A stretch of DNA of 64,000 bases from Pseudomonas sp. St316 (GTDB lineage: Bacteria > Pseudomonadota > Gammaproteobacteria > Pseudomonadales > Pseudomonadaceae): contig NZ_AP021901.1 of assembly GCF_018325905.1 (NCBI RefSeq), forward strand, positions 2,852,001-2,916,000, in the 5' to 3' direction. Numbering within the stretch: the stretch's first letter is position 1; each line of letters opens with the position of its first letter. Below the pieces are notes generated by a model. The model was not told the origin of the DNA. It was given only the letters and a program-made list of their open reading frames with translations, and searched no databases. Shown piece by piece: positions 1 through 10,100 of the stretch. A program made the translations under genes and the position numbers.

Positions 1-1
1 G

Positions 2-445
2 CCGACCCGTTGGCTCGACCAGGGCGCCAGCCAGGCACTGCCGATCCTGCGGGTCGCCACCCGCCAGCAGTCGGGGTTTGTCGAAGACCTGTTCCGCAGC
101 CAAGTGGCGGACAAGACCAACTGGCGCGCCTTGCTCAAGGGCGATGCCGTGGCGGTGGACCTGCCGGCGATCCGCGACTCGCTGTTCGAAAGCTGCGCCC
201 AGGGATTGCAGGGCTTGCAGGAACGATTCGGCCTGCAAGCGATCCAGACCATAGCGGACGTCGACCCCATCGAGATCCGTTATCCGGTGGAGCAGTACCC
301 GGCCAAGATTGTCAGCTTCAACCTGGACAAGAACCCGATCGCCGAAGGCACGCTGCTGGGGATCAAGGGCCAGTACCTGATTTTTGACACCGGCGTGATC
401 AACATTCGTAAATACACGGCTTACCAGCTCGCCGTGCATCAGTAG
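2..445 (+). CDS. DUF2797 family protein, C-terminal part (5'-truncated by window)
   Basis: The frame is open from the first bases of the window to a TAG at 443-445, so only the last ~147 residues are present and the start lies outside. The fragment reads as the C-terminal part of a DUF2797 protein (for example TRWLDQGASQALPILRVATR near its start, then DPIEIRYPVEQYPAKIVSF). This family commonly sits directly before pepN in Pseudomonas. The function is not established. pepN begins 13 bp downstream, so the two are probably co-transcribed. The ATG at 104 in the same frame is internal. Confidence 0.75.
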   Translation, partial: PTRWLDQGASQALPILRVATRQQSGFVEDLFRSQVADKTNWRALLKGDAVAVDLPAIRDSLFESCAQGLQGLQERFGLQAIQTIADVDPIEIRYPVEQYPAKIVSFNLDKNPIAEGTLLGIKGQYLIFDTGVINIRKYTAYQLAVHQ

Positions 446-458
446 AAGGATTCGACCC

Positions 459-3116
459 ATGCGCACCGAACAACCGAAGATGATTTACCTGAAGGACTAT
501 CAGGCCCCCGAGTACCTGATCGATGAGACGCACCTGACCTTCGAGTTGTTCGAGGACCACAGCCTGGTCCATGCGCAACTGGTAATGCGCCGCAATCCCG
601 AGCGCGGTGCCGGGCTACCGCCGTTGGTGCTCGATGGCCAGCATCTGGAACTGGTCTCGCTCAAGCTCGACGACGCCGACCTGGGGCAGGGCGACTATCA
701 GTTGGACGACAGCCACCTGACCCTGCAGCCCAAGGCCCAGGCCTTCACGCTCGACACCACCGTTCGGATCCACCCGGAAACCAACACCGCCCTGGAGGGT
801 TTGTACAAATCCGGCAGCATGTTCTGCACCCAGTGCGAGGCCGAAGGTTTCCGCAAGATCACCTATTACCTTGACCGCCCGGATGTGATGAGCAAGTTCA
901 CCACGACCGTGGTGGCCGAGCAGCACAGCTATCCGGTGCTGCTGTCCAACGGCAACCCGATTGCCAGCGGCCCCGGCGAAGACGGCCGGCACTGGGCGAC
1001 CTGGGAAGACCCGTTCAAGAAGCCGGCCTACCTGTTTGCCCTGGTGGCCGGTGACCTGTGGTGCGTCGAAGACACCTTCACCACCCTGAGCGAGCGCACC
1101 GTGGCGCTGCGCATCTATGTCGAGCCGGAAAACATCGACAAATGCCAGCACGCCATGACCAGCCTGAAGAAGTCGATGCGCTGGGACGAAGAGGTGTACG
1201 GGCGCGAGTACGACCTGGACATCTTCATGATTGTCGCGGTCAACGATTTCAACATGGGCGCCATGGAGAACAAGGGCCTCAATATCTTCAACTCCAGTGC
1301 CGTGCTGGCCCGCGCCGAAACCGCCACCGACGCCGCGCACCAGCGGGTCGAGGCCATCGTCGCCCACGAATATTTCCATAACTGGTCGGGCAACCGCGTG
1401 ACCTGTCGCGACTGGTTCCAACTGTCGCTCAAGGAAGGTTTCACGGTGTTCCGCGACGCCGGCTTCTCGGCCGACATGAACTCTGCCACCGTCAAGCGCA
1501 TCCAGGACGTGGCGTACCTGCGTACCCACCAGTTCGCCGAAGACGCCGGCCCCATGGCCCACCCGGTGCGTCCGGACAGCTTTATCGAGATCTCCAACTT
1601 CTACACCCTGACCGTGTACGAAAAGGGCTCGGAAGTGGTTGGCATGATCCATACCCTGCTGGGGCCTGAGGGTTTCCGCAAGGGCAGTGACCTGTACTTC
1701 GAACGCCACGACGGCCAGGCCGTGACCTGCGACGACTTCATCAAGGCCATGGAAGATGCCAACGGCGTCGACTTGAGCCAGTTCAAGCGCTGGTACAGCC
1801 AGGCCGGCACGCCACGACTGGCGGTGACCGAGTCCTACGACGCCGCGGCCAAGACCTACAGCCTGACCTTTAGCCAGAGCTGCCCGCCGACCCCGGACAA
1901 ACAGGAAAAGCTGCCGTTCGTGATTCCGGTCGAACTGGGCCTGTTGGACCGTCAGGGCGCCGAAATCCCCTTGCGCCTGGCCGCAGAAGCGGCGGCAAAC
2001 GGCACGTCCCGGGTGATCTCGGTGACCGAGGCCGTGCAGACCTTTACCTTTGTCGACATCGCCGAACAGCCCCTGCCATCGCTGCTGCGCGGTTTCTCGG
2101 CACCGGTCAAGCTGAGCTTCCCGTACAGCCGCGACCAACTGATGTTCCTGATGCAGCACGACAGCGACGGTTTCAATCGCTGGGACGCCGGCCAGCAGTT
2201 GTCGGTGCAGGTGTTGCAGGAGCTGATCGAGCAGCACCAGAAGGGCTCGGGCCTGAAGCTCGATCCGCGCCTGGTCACGGCATTGCGCACGGTGCTGTCG
2301 GACGAATCCCTGGACCAAGCCATGGTCGCGGAAATGCTCTCGCTGCCAAGCGAAGCGTACCTGACGGAAATCAGCGAAGTGGCCGACGTCGAGGCGATCC
2401 ATGCCGCCCGCGAGTTCGCCCGCCAGCAGTTGGCCGACAGCCTGTTCGAAGCCCTGTGGCTGCGTTATGAAGCCAATCGCGACCTGTCGAAACGCACGCC
2501 ATACGTGGCCGAGGCCGAGCATTTCGCCCGTCGCGCGTTGCAGAACATCGCGCTGTCGTACCTGATGCTCACCGGCAAACCTGAAGTGCTGAGCGCGACC
2601 CTGGAGCAGTTCGACACCGCCGATAACATGACCGAACGCCTGACCGCGCTGGCGGTGCTGGTCAACTCGCCATTCGAGGCCGAGAAAGCCCACGCCCTGG
2701 AAGTGTTCGCGGAAAGCTTCAAGGGCAACCCGCTGGTCATGGACCAATGGTTCAGCGTCCAGGCCGGTAGCCCGTTGCCGGGCGGCCTGGCGCGGGTCAA
2801 GGCATTGATGGAACACCCGGCGTTCAATATCAAGAACCCGAACAAGGTGCGGGCGCTGGTGGGCGCATTTGCCGGGCAGAACCTGATCAACTTCCACGCC
2901 GCCGACGGCTCGGGCTATCGCTTCCTGGCCGACCTGGTCATCCAGCTCAATGGCTTCAACCCGCAGATCGCCTCGCGGCAGCTGGCACCGTTGACCCGCT
3001 GGCGCAAGTACGACAGCGCCCGCCAGGCGCTGATGAAAGCCGAGCTGGAGCGCATCCTGGCATCCGGTGGGCTTTCCGCCGATGTGTTCGAAGTGGTGAG
3101 CAAGAGCCTGGCGTGA
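459..3116 (+). CDS. pepN: Aminopeptidase N (M1 zinc metallopeptidase)
   Basis: Cytosolic M1 aminopeptidase that removes N-terminal residues from peptides during protein turnover. The product has 885 residues, close to the ~870 of the E. coli enzyme. The substrate-binding GAMEN motif starts at residue 267. The zinc motif HEYFH is at 303-307, and the third zinc ligand is Glu326 in LKEGF. The 23-residue spacing from the first His to this Glu is the same as in E. coli PepN. The C-terminal half matches the long helical domain of the PepN subfamily. The ATG at 459 has an AAGGA ribosome-binding site. The DUF2797 gene is directly upstream and a hairpin (3125-3149) follows the stop. Confidence 0.97.
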   Translation: MRTEQPKMIYLKDYQAPEYLIDETHLTFELFEDHSLVHAQLVMRRNPERGAGLPPLVLDGQHLELVSLKLDDADLGQGDYQLDDSHLTLQPKAQAFTLDTTVRIHPETNTALEGLYKSGSMFCTQCEAEGFRKITYYLDRPDVMSKFTTTVVAEQHSYPVLLSNGNPIASGPGEDGRHWATWEDPFKKPAYLFALVAGDLWCVEDTFTTLSERTVALRIYVEPENIDKCQHAMTSLKKSMRWDEEVYGREYDLDIFMIVAVNDFNMGAMENKGLNIFNSSAVLARAETATDAAHQRVEAIVAHEYFHNWSGNRVTCRDWFQLSLKEGFTVFRDAGFSADMNSATVKRIQDVAYLRTHQFAEDAGPMAHPVRPDSFIEISNFYTLTVYEKGSEVVGMIHTLLGPEGFRKGSDLYFERHDGQAVTCDDFIKAMEDANGVDLSQFKRWYSQAGTPRLAVTESYDAAAKTYSLTFSQSCPPTPDKQEKLPFVIPVELGLLDRQGAEIPLRLAAEAAANGTSRVISVTEAVQTFTFVDIAEQPLPSLLRGFSAPVKLSFPYSRDQLMFLMQHDSDGFNRWDAGQQLSVQVLQELIEQHQKGSGLKLDPRLVTALRTVLSDESLDQAMVAEMLSLPSEAYLTEISEVADVEAIHAAREFARQQLADSLFEALWLRYEANRDLSKRTPYVAEAEHFARRALQNIALSYLMLTGKPEVLSATLEQFDTADNMTERLTALAVLVNSPFEAEKAHALEVFAESFKGNPLVMDQWFSVQAGSPLPGGLARVKALMEHPAFNIKNPNKVRALVGAFAGQNLINFHAADGSGYRFLADLVIQLNGFNPQIASRQLAPLTRWRKYDSARQALMKAELERILASGGLSADVFEVVSKSLA

Positions 3117-3124
3117 CCTTGGTG

Positions 3125-3149
3125 CCGCGGTCTGCCTGGTGGACCGCGG
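3125..3149 (+). terminator. Hairpin after pepN
   Basis: A perfect 8-bp inverted repeat CCGCGGTC / GACCGCGG with a 9-nt loop lies 8 bp after the pepN stop. There is no T-run, so intrinsic termination is uncertain. Confidence 0.45.
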
Positions 3150-3156
3150 TGCCTTC

Positions 3157-3319
3157 ATCGCGAGCAAGCTCGCTCCCACAGTAGATCTTCAGTGAACACA
3201 TATTTGTGATCCACAGTAGATCTTCAGTGAGCACATATTTGTGATCCACAGTAGATCTTCAGTGAGCACATATTTTGTGATCCACAGGGATCTATTGTGG
3301 GAGCGAGCTTGCTCGCGAT
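3157..3319. repeat. REP pair enclosing three tandem 35-bp repeats
   Basis: A REP in reverse orientation (3157-3180) and one in forward orientation (3296-3319) flank three head-to-tail copies of a 35/35/36-bp unit at 3181-3215, 3216-3250 and 3251-3286. The units start GTAGATCTTCAGTGA and end GTGATCCACA. Copy 1 differs from copy 2 by A/G at one position, and copy 3 has one extra T. These elements fill most of the 450-bp gap between pepN and the next gene. The remainder (3320-3565) is the leader and probable promoter region of the YCF48-like gene, where I could not identify a clear promoter. Confidence 0.9.
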
Positions 3320-3565
3320 AGCGTCAGATCAGCCACCGCGATAGTCGCTCAAAGCCCAGCCATCACCCCACCGAATACCCCGTCATTCACCCTCGGCGCC
3401 AACCCCCCTGGTTAACAAAAGATAACGTGGCGTCGATTGTCAGACCTTTCGAAAGCCCGATAGGATAGGTCAGCTTCCGAAGTGGCTCTAGATTGCAGGT
3501 TTCAGGACTATGCTCCAGGACTGGCAACGTACCAAGCCATAACAATAATAATGGGGGAAAGGTCT

Positions 3566-4618
3566 ATGAATGAGCCTGTCATGGCTGTGGGCCGCAGCCG
3601 GCCGCCGATGCTGCGCAGGGTCGCGTTGCTGGCTTCGGCGCTCTCGCTGCTGGGCTCTGCGGTGTTGTCGGCACCGGTAATGGCTGTTGCGGCGTCGACG
3701 TCCGATGTCATCTATTCCGTCGAATCGGCCAAGGCCAGCAAAACCCTGATGCTCGACGTGGTCCACGCCGGCCAGCGGCTGGTGGCGGTCGGTGACCGCG
3801 GGCACATTGTCTATTCGGACGATCAGGGCAAGTCCTGGACCCAGGCCAAGGTGCCGACCCGCCAACTGCTTACGGCGGTGTTTTTCGTCGATGACCAACA
3901 CGGCTGGGCCGTGGGGCACGACGCGCAGATCCTCGCCAGCGATGACGGCGGCAGCACCTGGACCAAGCAATTCGAAGACCTTACCCGCGAAGCACCCCTG
4001 CTGGACGTCTGGTTCAAGGACCCCAGCAACGGTTTCGCCGTGGGTGCCTACGGCGCACTGTTGCAAACCACTGACGGTGGCAAGCACTGGGAAGACGCCA
4101 GCGACCGCCTCGATAACGAAGACCAGTTCCACCTCAATGCGATCGCCGCCGTGAAAGATGCCGGGCTGTTCATTGTCGGCGAGGCTGGCAGCATGTTCCG
4201 CTCCGCCGACTGGGGCCTGACTTGGGAAAAAGTCGAAGGCCCTTATGAAGGCTCGCTGTTCGGGGTCATCGGCACGGCTCAGCCTTCAACGCTGCTGGCC
4301 TATGGTTTGCGCGGCAACCTTTACCGTTCCACTGACTTCGGCGGCACGTGGGATCAGGTCGAGCTCAAGGCCGCGCGCGGTGCCCTGGAGTTCGGCCTGT
4401 CAGGCGCCACGCTGCTGACGGACGGTTCCATCGTGATTGTCGGCAACGGCGGCAGCGTCGTGCGCAGTACCGACGACGGCGAGACCTTCAGCGTGTTCAA
4501 CCGTCCGGACCGAATTTCCGTGGCAGCCGTCACGGCGGCGGGCAACGGCAACCTGATCCTGGCGGGGCAAGGCGGCGTTCGTGCCACCACGTCCACCGGC
4601 GCCGAACTGAGCAAATGA
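3566..4618 (+). CDS. Secreted YCF48-like (BNR/Asp-box) beta-propeller protein
   Basis: A 350-residue protein with an N-terminal signal peptide: basic RR, then a hydrophobic stretch, then Ala-rich PVMAVAA. It is probably periplasmic. At least six Asp-box motifs of the form S-x-D-x-G-x-x-W/F are visible (YSDDQGKSW, ASDDGGSTW, TTDGGKHW, SADWGLTW, STDFGGTW, STDDGETF). They define a YCF48/BNR-type propeller. I chose the ATG at 3566 because GGGGGAAAGG lies just before it and the signal peptide then begins correctly. An upstream in-frame ATG at 3482 has neither feature. It is followed 43 bp later by an RND/MMPL transporter gene, a pairing common in Pseudomonas. A role as accessory protein of that transporter is inferred; no substrate is known. 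Confidence 0.85.
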   Translation: MNEPVMAVGRSRPPMLRRVALLASALSLLGSAVLSAPVMAVAASTSDVIYSVESAKASKTLMLDVVHAGQRLVAVGDRGHIVYSDDQGKSWTQAKVPTRQLLTAVFFVDDQHGWAVGHDAQILASDDGGSTWTKQFEDLTREAPLLDVWFKDPSNGFAVGAYGALLQTTDGGKHWEDASDRLDNEDQFHLNAIAAVKDAGLFIVGEAGSMFRSADWGLTWEKVEGPYEGSLFGVIGTAQPSTLLAYGLRGNLYRSTDFGGTWDQVELKAARGALEFGLSGATLLTDGSIVIVGNGGSVVRSTDDGETFSVFNRPDRISVAAVTAAGNGNLILAGQGGVRATTSTGAELSK

Positions 4619-4661
4619 GTCACGCCTGCAAGACGGGCATAAAAACAAGAAGGCGGACCCC

Positions 4662-7037
4662 ATGAGCAGTCATCACCAAGACAAGGCGACGTTCCTCGAG
4701 CGCCTGATATTCAACAACCGCCCGGCAGTGATCATCATTTGCCTGCTGGTCAGCATTTTCCTGTTCTGGCAGGCCACGCTGATCCGGCCGTCCACCAGTT
4801 TCGAAAAAATGATCCCTCTGGAGCACCCCTTCATCCAGAAGATGCTCGAGCACCGCAACGACCTGGCGAACCTGGGCAACACGGTGCGTATTTCCGTGGA
4901 GGCCACCAATGGCGACATCTTCTCCAAGGAATACATGGAGACGTTGCGCCAGATCCACGACGAAGTCTTCTACATCTCCGGTGTCGACCGTTCCGGGCTC
5001 AAGTCATTGTGGAGCCCGAGTGTGCGCTGGACCGAAGTGACGGAGGAGGGCTTTGCCGGCGGCGAGGTGATTCCCCAGAGCTATAACGGTTCGGCCGACA
5101 GCCTCGACCTGCTGCGCAACAACGTGCTCAAGTCCGGCCAGGTCGGGCGCCTGGTGGCCAACGATTTCAAGTCGAGCATCATCGACATCCCGCTGCTGGA
5201 GTCCTATCCGGACCCGCAGGACCAGGGCAAATTGCTCGCCCTCGACTACCGGAAGTTTTCCCACGAGCTTGAAGACAAGATCCGCAACAAGTTCGAAGCC
5301 CAGAACCCCAATGTGCAGATCCATATCGTCGGCTTCGCCAAGAAAGTCGGTGACCTGATCGACGGCCTGGTCATGGTGGTGCTGTTCTTCGGCGTGGCCT
5401 TCGTCATCACCCTGATCCTGCTGTACTGGTTCACTAACTGCATGCGCAGTACCGTGGCGGTGTTGAGCACCACCCTGGTGGCGGTGGTCTGGCAACTGGG
5501 GCTGATGCACGCGGCCGGTTTTGGCCTGGACCCCTACTCGATGCTGGTGCCGTTCCTGATCTTCGCCATCGGTATTTCCCACGGGGTACAGAAAATCAAC
5601 GGCATCGCCTTGCAGTCCAGTGAGGCGGACAACGCCCTGACGGCGGCGCGGCGCACCTTCCGGCAGTTGTTCCTGCCGGGGATGATCGCGATCCTGGCGG
5701 ACGCGGTCGGCTTCATTACCCTGCTGATCATCGACATCGGCGTGATCCGTGAACTGGCCATTGGCGCCTCCATTGGCGTGGCGGTGATCGTGTTCACCAA
5801 CCTGATCCTGCTGCCGGTGGCGATCTCCTACGTCGGCATCAGCAAGCGCGCGGTCGAGCGCAGCAGGAAAGACGCGACCCGCGAGCATCCGTTCTGGCGC
5901 GCGCTGTCGAACTTCGCCAGCGCCAAGGTCGCGCCGGTGTCCATCGCCTTGGCGGTGATCGCCTTTGGCGGCGGCCTCTGGTACAGCCAGAACCTGAAGA
6001 TCGGCGACCTCGACCAGGGCGCGCCGGAGCTGCGTCCGGACTCGCGCTATAACCAGGACAATAACTTCATCATCAGCAATTACTCCACCAGCTCCGATGT
6101 ACTGGTGGTGATGGTCAAGACCAAGGCCGAAGGCTGCTCGCGCTATGAAGCCATGGCCCCCATCGATGAGTTGATGTGGAAGATGCAGAACACCGAGGGC
6201 GTGCAGTCGGCGATTTCCCTGGTGACCGTGTCCAAGCAAATGATCAAGGGCATGAACGAGGGCAACCTGAAATGGGAGACCCTGTCGCGCAACCCTGACG
6301 TGCTGAACAACTCCATTGCCCGGGCCGATGGCCTGTACAACAACAGTTGCTCCCTGGCCCCGGTGCTGGTGTTCCTCAACGACCACAAGGCCGAGACGTT
6401 GGACCGCGCGGTGAAGGCGGTGCAGGACTTCGCCAAGGAAAACAACCGTGATGGCCTGGAGTTCATCCTCGCCGCGGGTAACGCTGGCATCGAAGCGGCC
6501 ACCAATGAAGTGATCAAGGCGTCGGAACTGACCATCCTGGTCCTGGTGTACATCTGCGTGGCGACCATGTGCATGATCACCTTCCGCTCCTGGGCGGCGA
6601 CGCTGTGCATCGTGCTGCCGCTGGTCCTGACCTCGGTGTTGGGCAACGCCCTGATGGCGTTCATGGGCATTGGCGTAAAGGTCGCGACCTTGCCGGTGGT
6701 GGCGCTGGGCGTGGGGATCGGCGTGGACTACGGCATCTACATCTACAGCCGCCTGGAGAGCTTCCTGCGCGCCGGGTTGCCGTTGCAGGAGGCTTACTAC
6801 CAGACGCTGAAGTCCACCGGCAAAGCCGTATTGTTCACCGGCCTGTGCCTGGCCATCGGCGTGTGTACCTGGATCTTCTCGGCCATCAAGTTCCAGGCGG
6901 ACATGGGGTTGATGCTGACGTTCATGTTGCTGTGGAACATGTTCGGTGCGCTTTGGCTGCTGCCGGCGCTGGCGCGGTTCCTGATCAAGCCTGAGAAGTT
7001 GGCGGGGCAGAAGGGCAATTCGTTGTTTGCCCACTGA
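4662..7037 (+). CDS. RND/MMPL-family transporter
   Basis: A 791-residue inner-membrane transporter of the RND superfamily (MMPL/sterol-sensing-domain type). Residues 25-45 form the first membrane segment, followed by a large periplasmic loop. A first membrane bundle lies at about residues 230-390 (including FGVAFVITLILLYWF and GMIAILADAVGFITLLI). A second loop follows, then a second bundle at about 625-770 (LGVGIGVDYGIYIYSRLE, typical of the fourth helix of RND proteins). The ATG at 4662 has AAGAAGGCGG upstream. There is no membrane-fusion protein or outer-membrane channel gene beside it, which fits the MMPL type more than a tripartite drug pump. Hydrophobic or lipid-like cargo is an inference only. 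Confidence 0.88.
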   Translation: MSSHHQDKATFLERLIFNNRPAVIIICLLVSIFLFWQATLIRPSTSFEKMIPLEHPFIQKMLEHRNDLANLGNTVRISVEATNGDIFSKEYMETLRQIHDEVFYISGVDRSGLKSLWSPSVRWTEVTEEGFAGGEVIPQSYNGSADSLDLLRNNVLKSGQVGRLVANDFKSSIIDIPLLESYPDPQDQGKLLALDYRKFSHELEDKIRNKFEAQNPNVQIHIVGFAKKVGDLIDGLVMVVLFFGVAFVITLILLYWFTNCMRSTVAVLSTTLVAVVWQLGLMHAAGFGLDPYSMLVPFLIFAIGISHGVQKINGIALQSSEADNALTAARRTFRQLFLPGMIAILADAVGFITLLIIDIGVIRELAIGASIGVAVIVFTNLILLPVAISYVGISKRAVERSRKDATREHPFWRALSNFASAKVAPVSIALAVIAFGGGLWYSQNLKIGDLDQGAPELRPDSRYNQDNNFIISNYSTSSDVLVVMVKTKAEGCSRYEAMAPIDELMWKMQNTEGVQSAISLVTVSKQMIKGMNEGNLKWETLSRNPDVLNNSIARADGLYNNSCSLAPVLVFLNDHKAETLDRAVKAVQDFAKENNRDGLEFILAAGNAGIEAATNEVIKASELTILVLVYICVATMCMITFRSWAATLCIVLPLVLTSVLGNALMAFMGIGVKVATLPVVALGVGIGVDYGIYIYSRLESFLRAGLPLQEAYYQTLKSTGKAVLFTGLCLAIGVCTWIFSAIKFQADMGLMLTFMLLWNMFGALWLLPALARFLIKPEKLAGQKGNSLFAH

Positions 7038-7065
7038 CCATTTGCTTGAAGTACACACTCTCACC

Positions 7066-7094
7066 TGTGGAAGGGGATTTATCCCCTCGCCACA
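7066..7094. repeat. Palindromic repeat of the GTGGCGAGGGGATTTATCCC family, possible bidirectional terminator
   Basis: A single short palindrome (arms around AGGGGAT / ATCCCCT) lies between the convergent RND transporter and toxin-like genes. The same family occurs as pairs at 26987-27120 and 58865-58994. As RNA from either strand it would form a stable hairpin. Confidence 0.7.
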
Positions 7095-7123
7095 AGGGCT
7101 ACCTTGCGTTCTGCTCGCAGTGA

Positions 7124-10100
7124 TCAAGGCGCCAACGGCAAGAACCTGCTTTGCGCCAAGGGCCTGCCGATTTGCCCCCGATGCACATCCACCACCGCGT
7201 AAGGGCTTTTCGCCTTGGCCAGCAGGGAATAGTAGTGCTCGCGCCGTTGCTCCTTGGTTTTCAGGTGCGCGACGCTGAAATCGGTTTTCGGCGTGTCGGC
7301 CGTTTCGTAGTGAAAGTGCGCATACCAGAGCGGCCAGCCGTCGCGGTCATTGACGGCGTATTCCTGGAGGAAATCCTTGCGCTCGCCTTTCAAGGCTTTG
7401 CGTTCGCCGAGTCGTGCGACTTGGATCAGGTTTTTCTCGAACAGGTAGCGAAGGTTGCTGTCGGTAGGCGGTAATTTCAGACTCAATTCGGTACGCAGCT
7501 CACTGCCCCGGGTGGTCAGGCGCGACACGGCGTTTGACAGTTGTTCGGTCAGTGTCCGATCGGCTGTTGTGCGTGGCGTTTTCGAGGCCGTGAAGGCCCT
7601 TTCCAGTTCTTCGGCGAGCTTGCGGTAGCGATTGGCCTCATTGTTCAGGATCTCTTCGACTTCCTGAGGAAAGCGGCATTGCGTTTTATAGCGCTCGGCG
7701 TTCAACAGGCTGTTTTCCAATTGTGCGAGCAGCTTGCGTGCGTCGCCCTTGATCGCTTTGACCGATCTTGTGCGGGGCGTCGGGGCCGGCCGTTGTACTT
7801 CGACGATGTCCCAGGCGTCGTCGTGTTGCGAGTAGATGGCGAGCAACTTGTCGTCGACTTCGGAGCGCAGCTCGACGACATCGATCGGCAGCGATGTGCC
7901 GGCCGGCTTCAGGTCACCGATCAACACGCCGCTCTTGCGTGTCTTGATCACTTTCTTCTGCGGGCGTCCGGAAGCTGTCTTGCTGCGTTTTGGCGGGCGC
8001 TTGCGCGGTTGCGGTTCGGGCTTGATCTCGGCGGCCAGTTTCGCGGATGCGTCCTCATACAGGCCCTCGACCAATCTGAACAGCCTACCGAAATAGGAGG
8101 TGTCCATTTCACTGGCGTTGAGTGCTTTCATGCCCTGCATGGTATCGATGGCCGCGCCATAGTGCTCGACCAGGCTTTCCAGGACCTCAAGATGTTCCGA
8201 TGGGGTCAGCTCGTAAGTGCTCAGGTCGGACTGAGAGCGCGCCTGTTCCATCAATAGCTGGGTGACGTTGTGCAGGCTGGCGGGAAGATCGGAGTTGGGA
8301 TCCTTGAATATCAGCGCTGCCAGGGTAGGTAATTGCAGTGCCTTGGTGGCCAATACCGTGCGTTCCCCCAATGGGCGGTCCTGGGTCAGACGCTCGAATG
8401 CTTGCGCGCCCGCGGCGTCCACGTTCAACAGTGCGTCCAGGTAACGATCCCTGAGTTCCAGCCAATGGATCGAGCGATCGTTGATGTCACTCAACGCGTC
8501 GAGGTAATCGAAGTAATCAACGACATTGCTGGCAACATTCGCTTCCAGGGTCGATCGGTTTTCCGTGAATTGGCTATAGGCGGCATCCAGCGCCGTTAAA
8601 TCGAACTCAGTGATCAGGAAGGCTTTGCGGGCGTTGTTGACCACATTCTCCATCAAGGCGGGAATGATCTTGGGGGGTAACTGCATGTCGAGGGCGGCAT
8701 ATTCGGATACGTTGTCCAGCAGCCTCAAATAGCTGTCGGTCTGCTCCTGGAGCAGCTTGTAGAATCGCGCCCGTTTGTCCGCGCGTTGCGCCTCGGTAAA
8801 ATTGCCTTCCTGGGTTTTGGTCATTACCTCTTGGGCTATGTCCAGGGCTCGTTGCTGGTCGGCTTCTTTTAGATAGTAATCCTTGAGGTACTGGCTCAAT
8901 TCGGCCGCTCGTTGGGACTTGAGGCGACGCATGTCGGCCAGGCGTTTGGGCGGCATCCCCCCACGCAACCGCAGGCGCAAATCCATGGACCAGTTGCCCC
9001 GATTGTCCGATTGCAACACCGGGCCATTGCGTGTCGCGTCTCGCGGGGCGAGCGGGTCGACCATCGTCGCACTGCCGTCCGACTCCGGGCTGACGCGATA
9101 CAACGTGTCTTCAACCAGGGCATGCCATTTATTTTGGATGACGTACAAACCTGTGTACGGGCCATATTTGATCGGTTCAGGCATGGATGCGGGGCGCGGC
9201 ACCTGCAAGCGTTGCAGTCGGGTGCGTTGCTCCGGTGTCAGGCGCTGGCGGGCGCTGGCGAAACTGAGGTCCAGGTGCCTGCTGACGCCCTCGAAGTATG
9301 CGCCCGGCAAGGCCACGGACCCTTCCAAAATGCTTGGTGCGGCCGGTGCGGGCCACTGCTCAGGGATGAGGCGTGGCGCAGGGGCGCGCATGGCTTGTTG
9401 CTTGAGGGCTTCGGGCAACGGCGTACGAGCTGGCGCGCTGATGGCGGGAAACTGGTGCACCAGCATGCCGAGGTTGAGCAGCAGGTCGACGGCGGCGAGC
9501 TCTCGGGTCACCGAGTCTTCGCTGCTCAGGGCCGGGATATCCTGGCTGGCGCTGGCCATCAGGTTCCACAACCAGAAAGTGGCCATGGCCGGGCCGCGCA
9601 GCAAGGGCATCAGCAGCGTATTGAACAACAGGCTGCTGCCTTCCAGCAGCACGGCCCAGCGGCTTTCGCTGTTGGAGACCGAGTCGCGATCGGCCTGGCT
9701 GACCAGGGCTCGCGCATTGCTGCCATAGAGGTACTGCATCAGCTCACCGTTGCGCAGGAACTGCCGCAACTCATCGTTGACGCCGTCTATGGCGAGCGTC
9801 GCCGGGGCGGGTTTTTCCGGGGGAGTGAATTCGTCGCCTTGGAAAAAACGTACGATGTGCGGCTCCAGGAAACCGCCATTGGCATAGATCGGGCGCGCGG
9901 CGCCGGACATCCAGATCAGGATGCTTTTTTGCAGATCCCCAGGTGCGGCGATAGCCTGCAACAGGGCCTGGCGTGTTGGGAATTCTTGCAGCGAAGGCGC
10001 ATAAAGCGGGCGGTACAGCAAGTGCGGGCCAGTTTTGACATCCTCTGGCTCGATGATGAACATGTTTGTCACCGTATCTGGATGGGCCTCGGGTCTGCGC

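Noticed and set aside
615..3179. Long minus-strand frames opposite pepN, the RND transporter (5004-7127) and the FAH/ALDH genes (16496-18919), and a 942-residue plus-strand frame at 8912-11740 opposite the toxin-like gene
   Set aside because: Antisense shadows of well-supported genes; no plausible protein domains and no starts with ribosome-binding sites.
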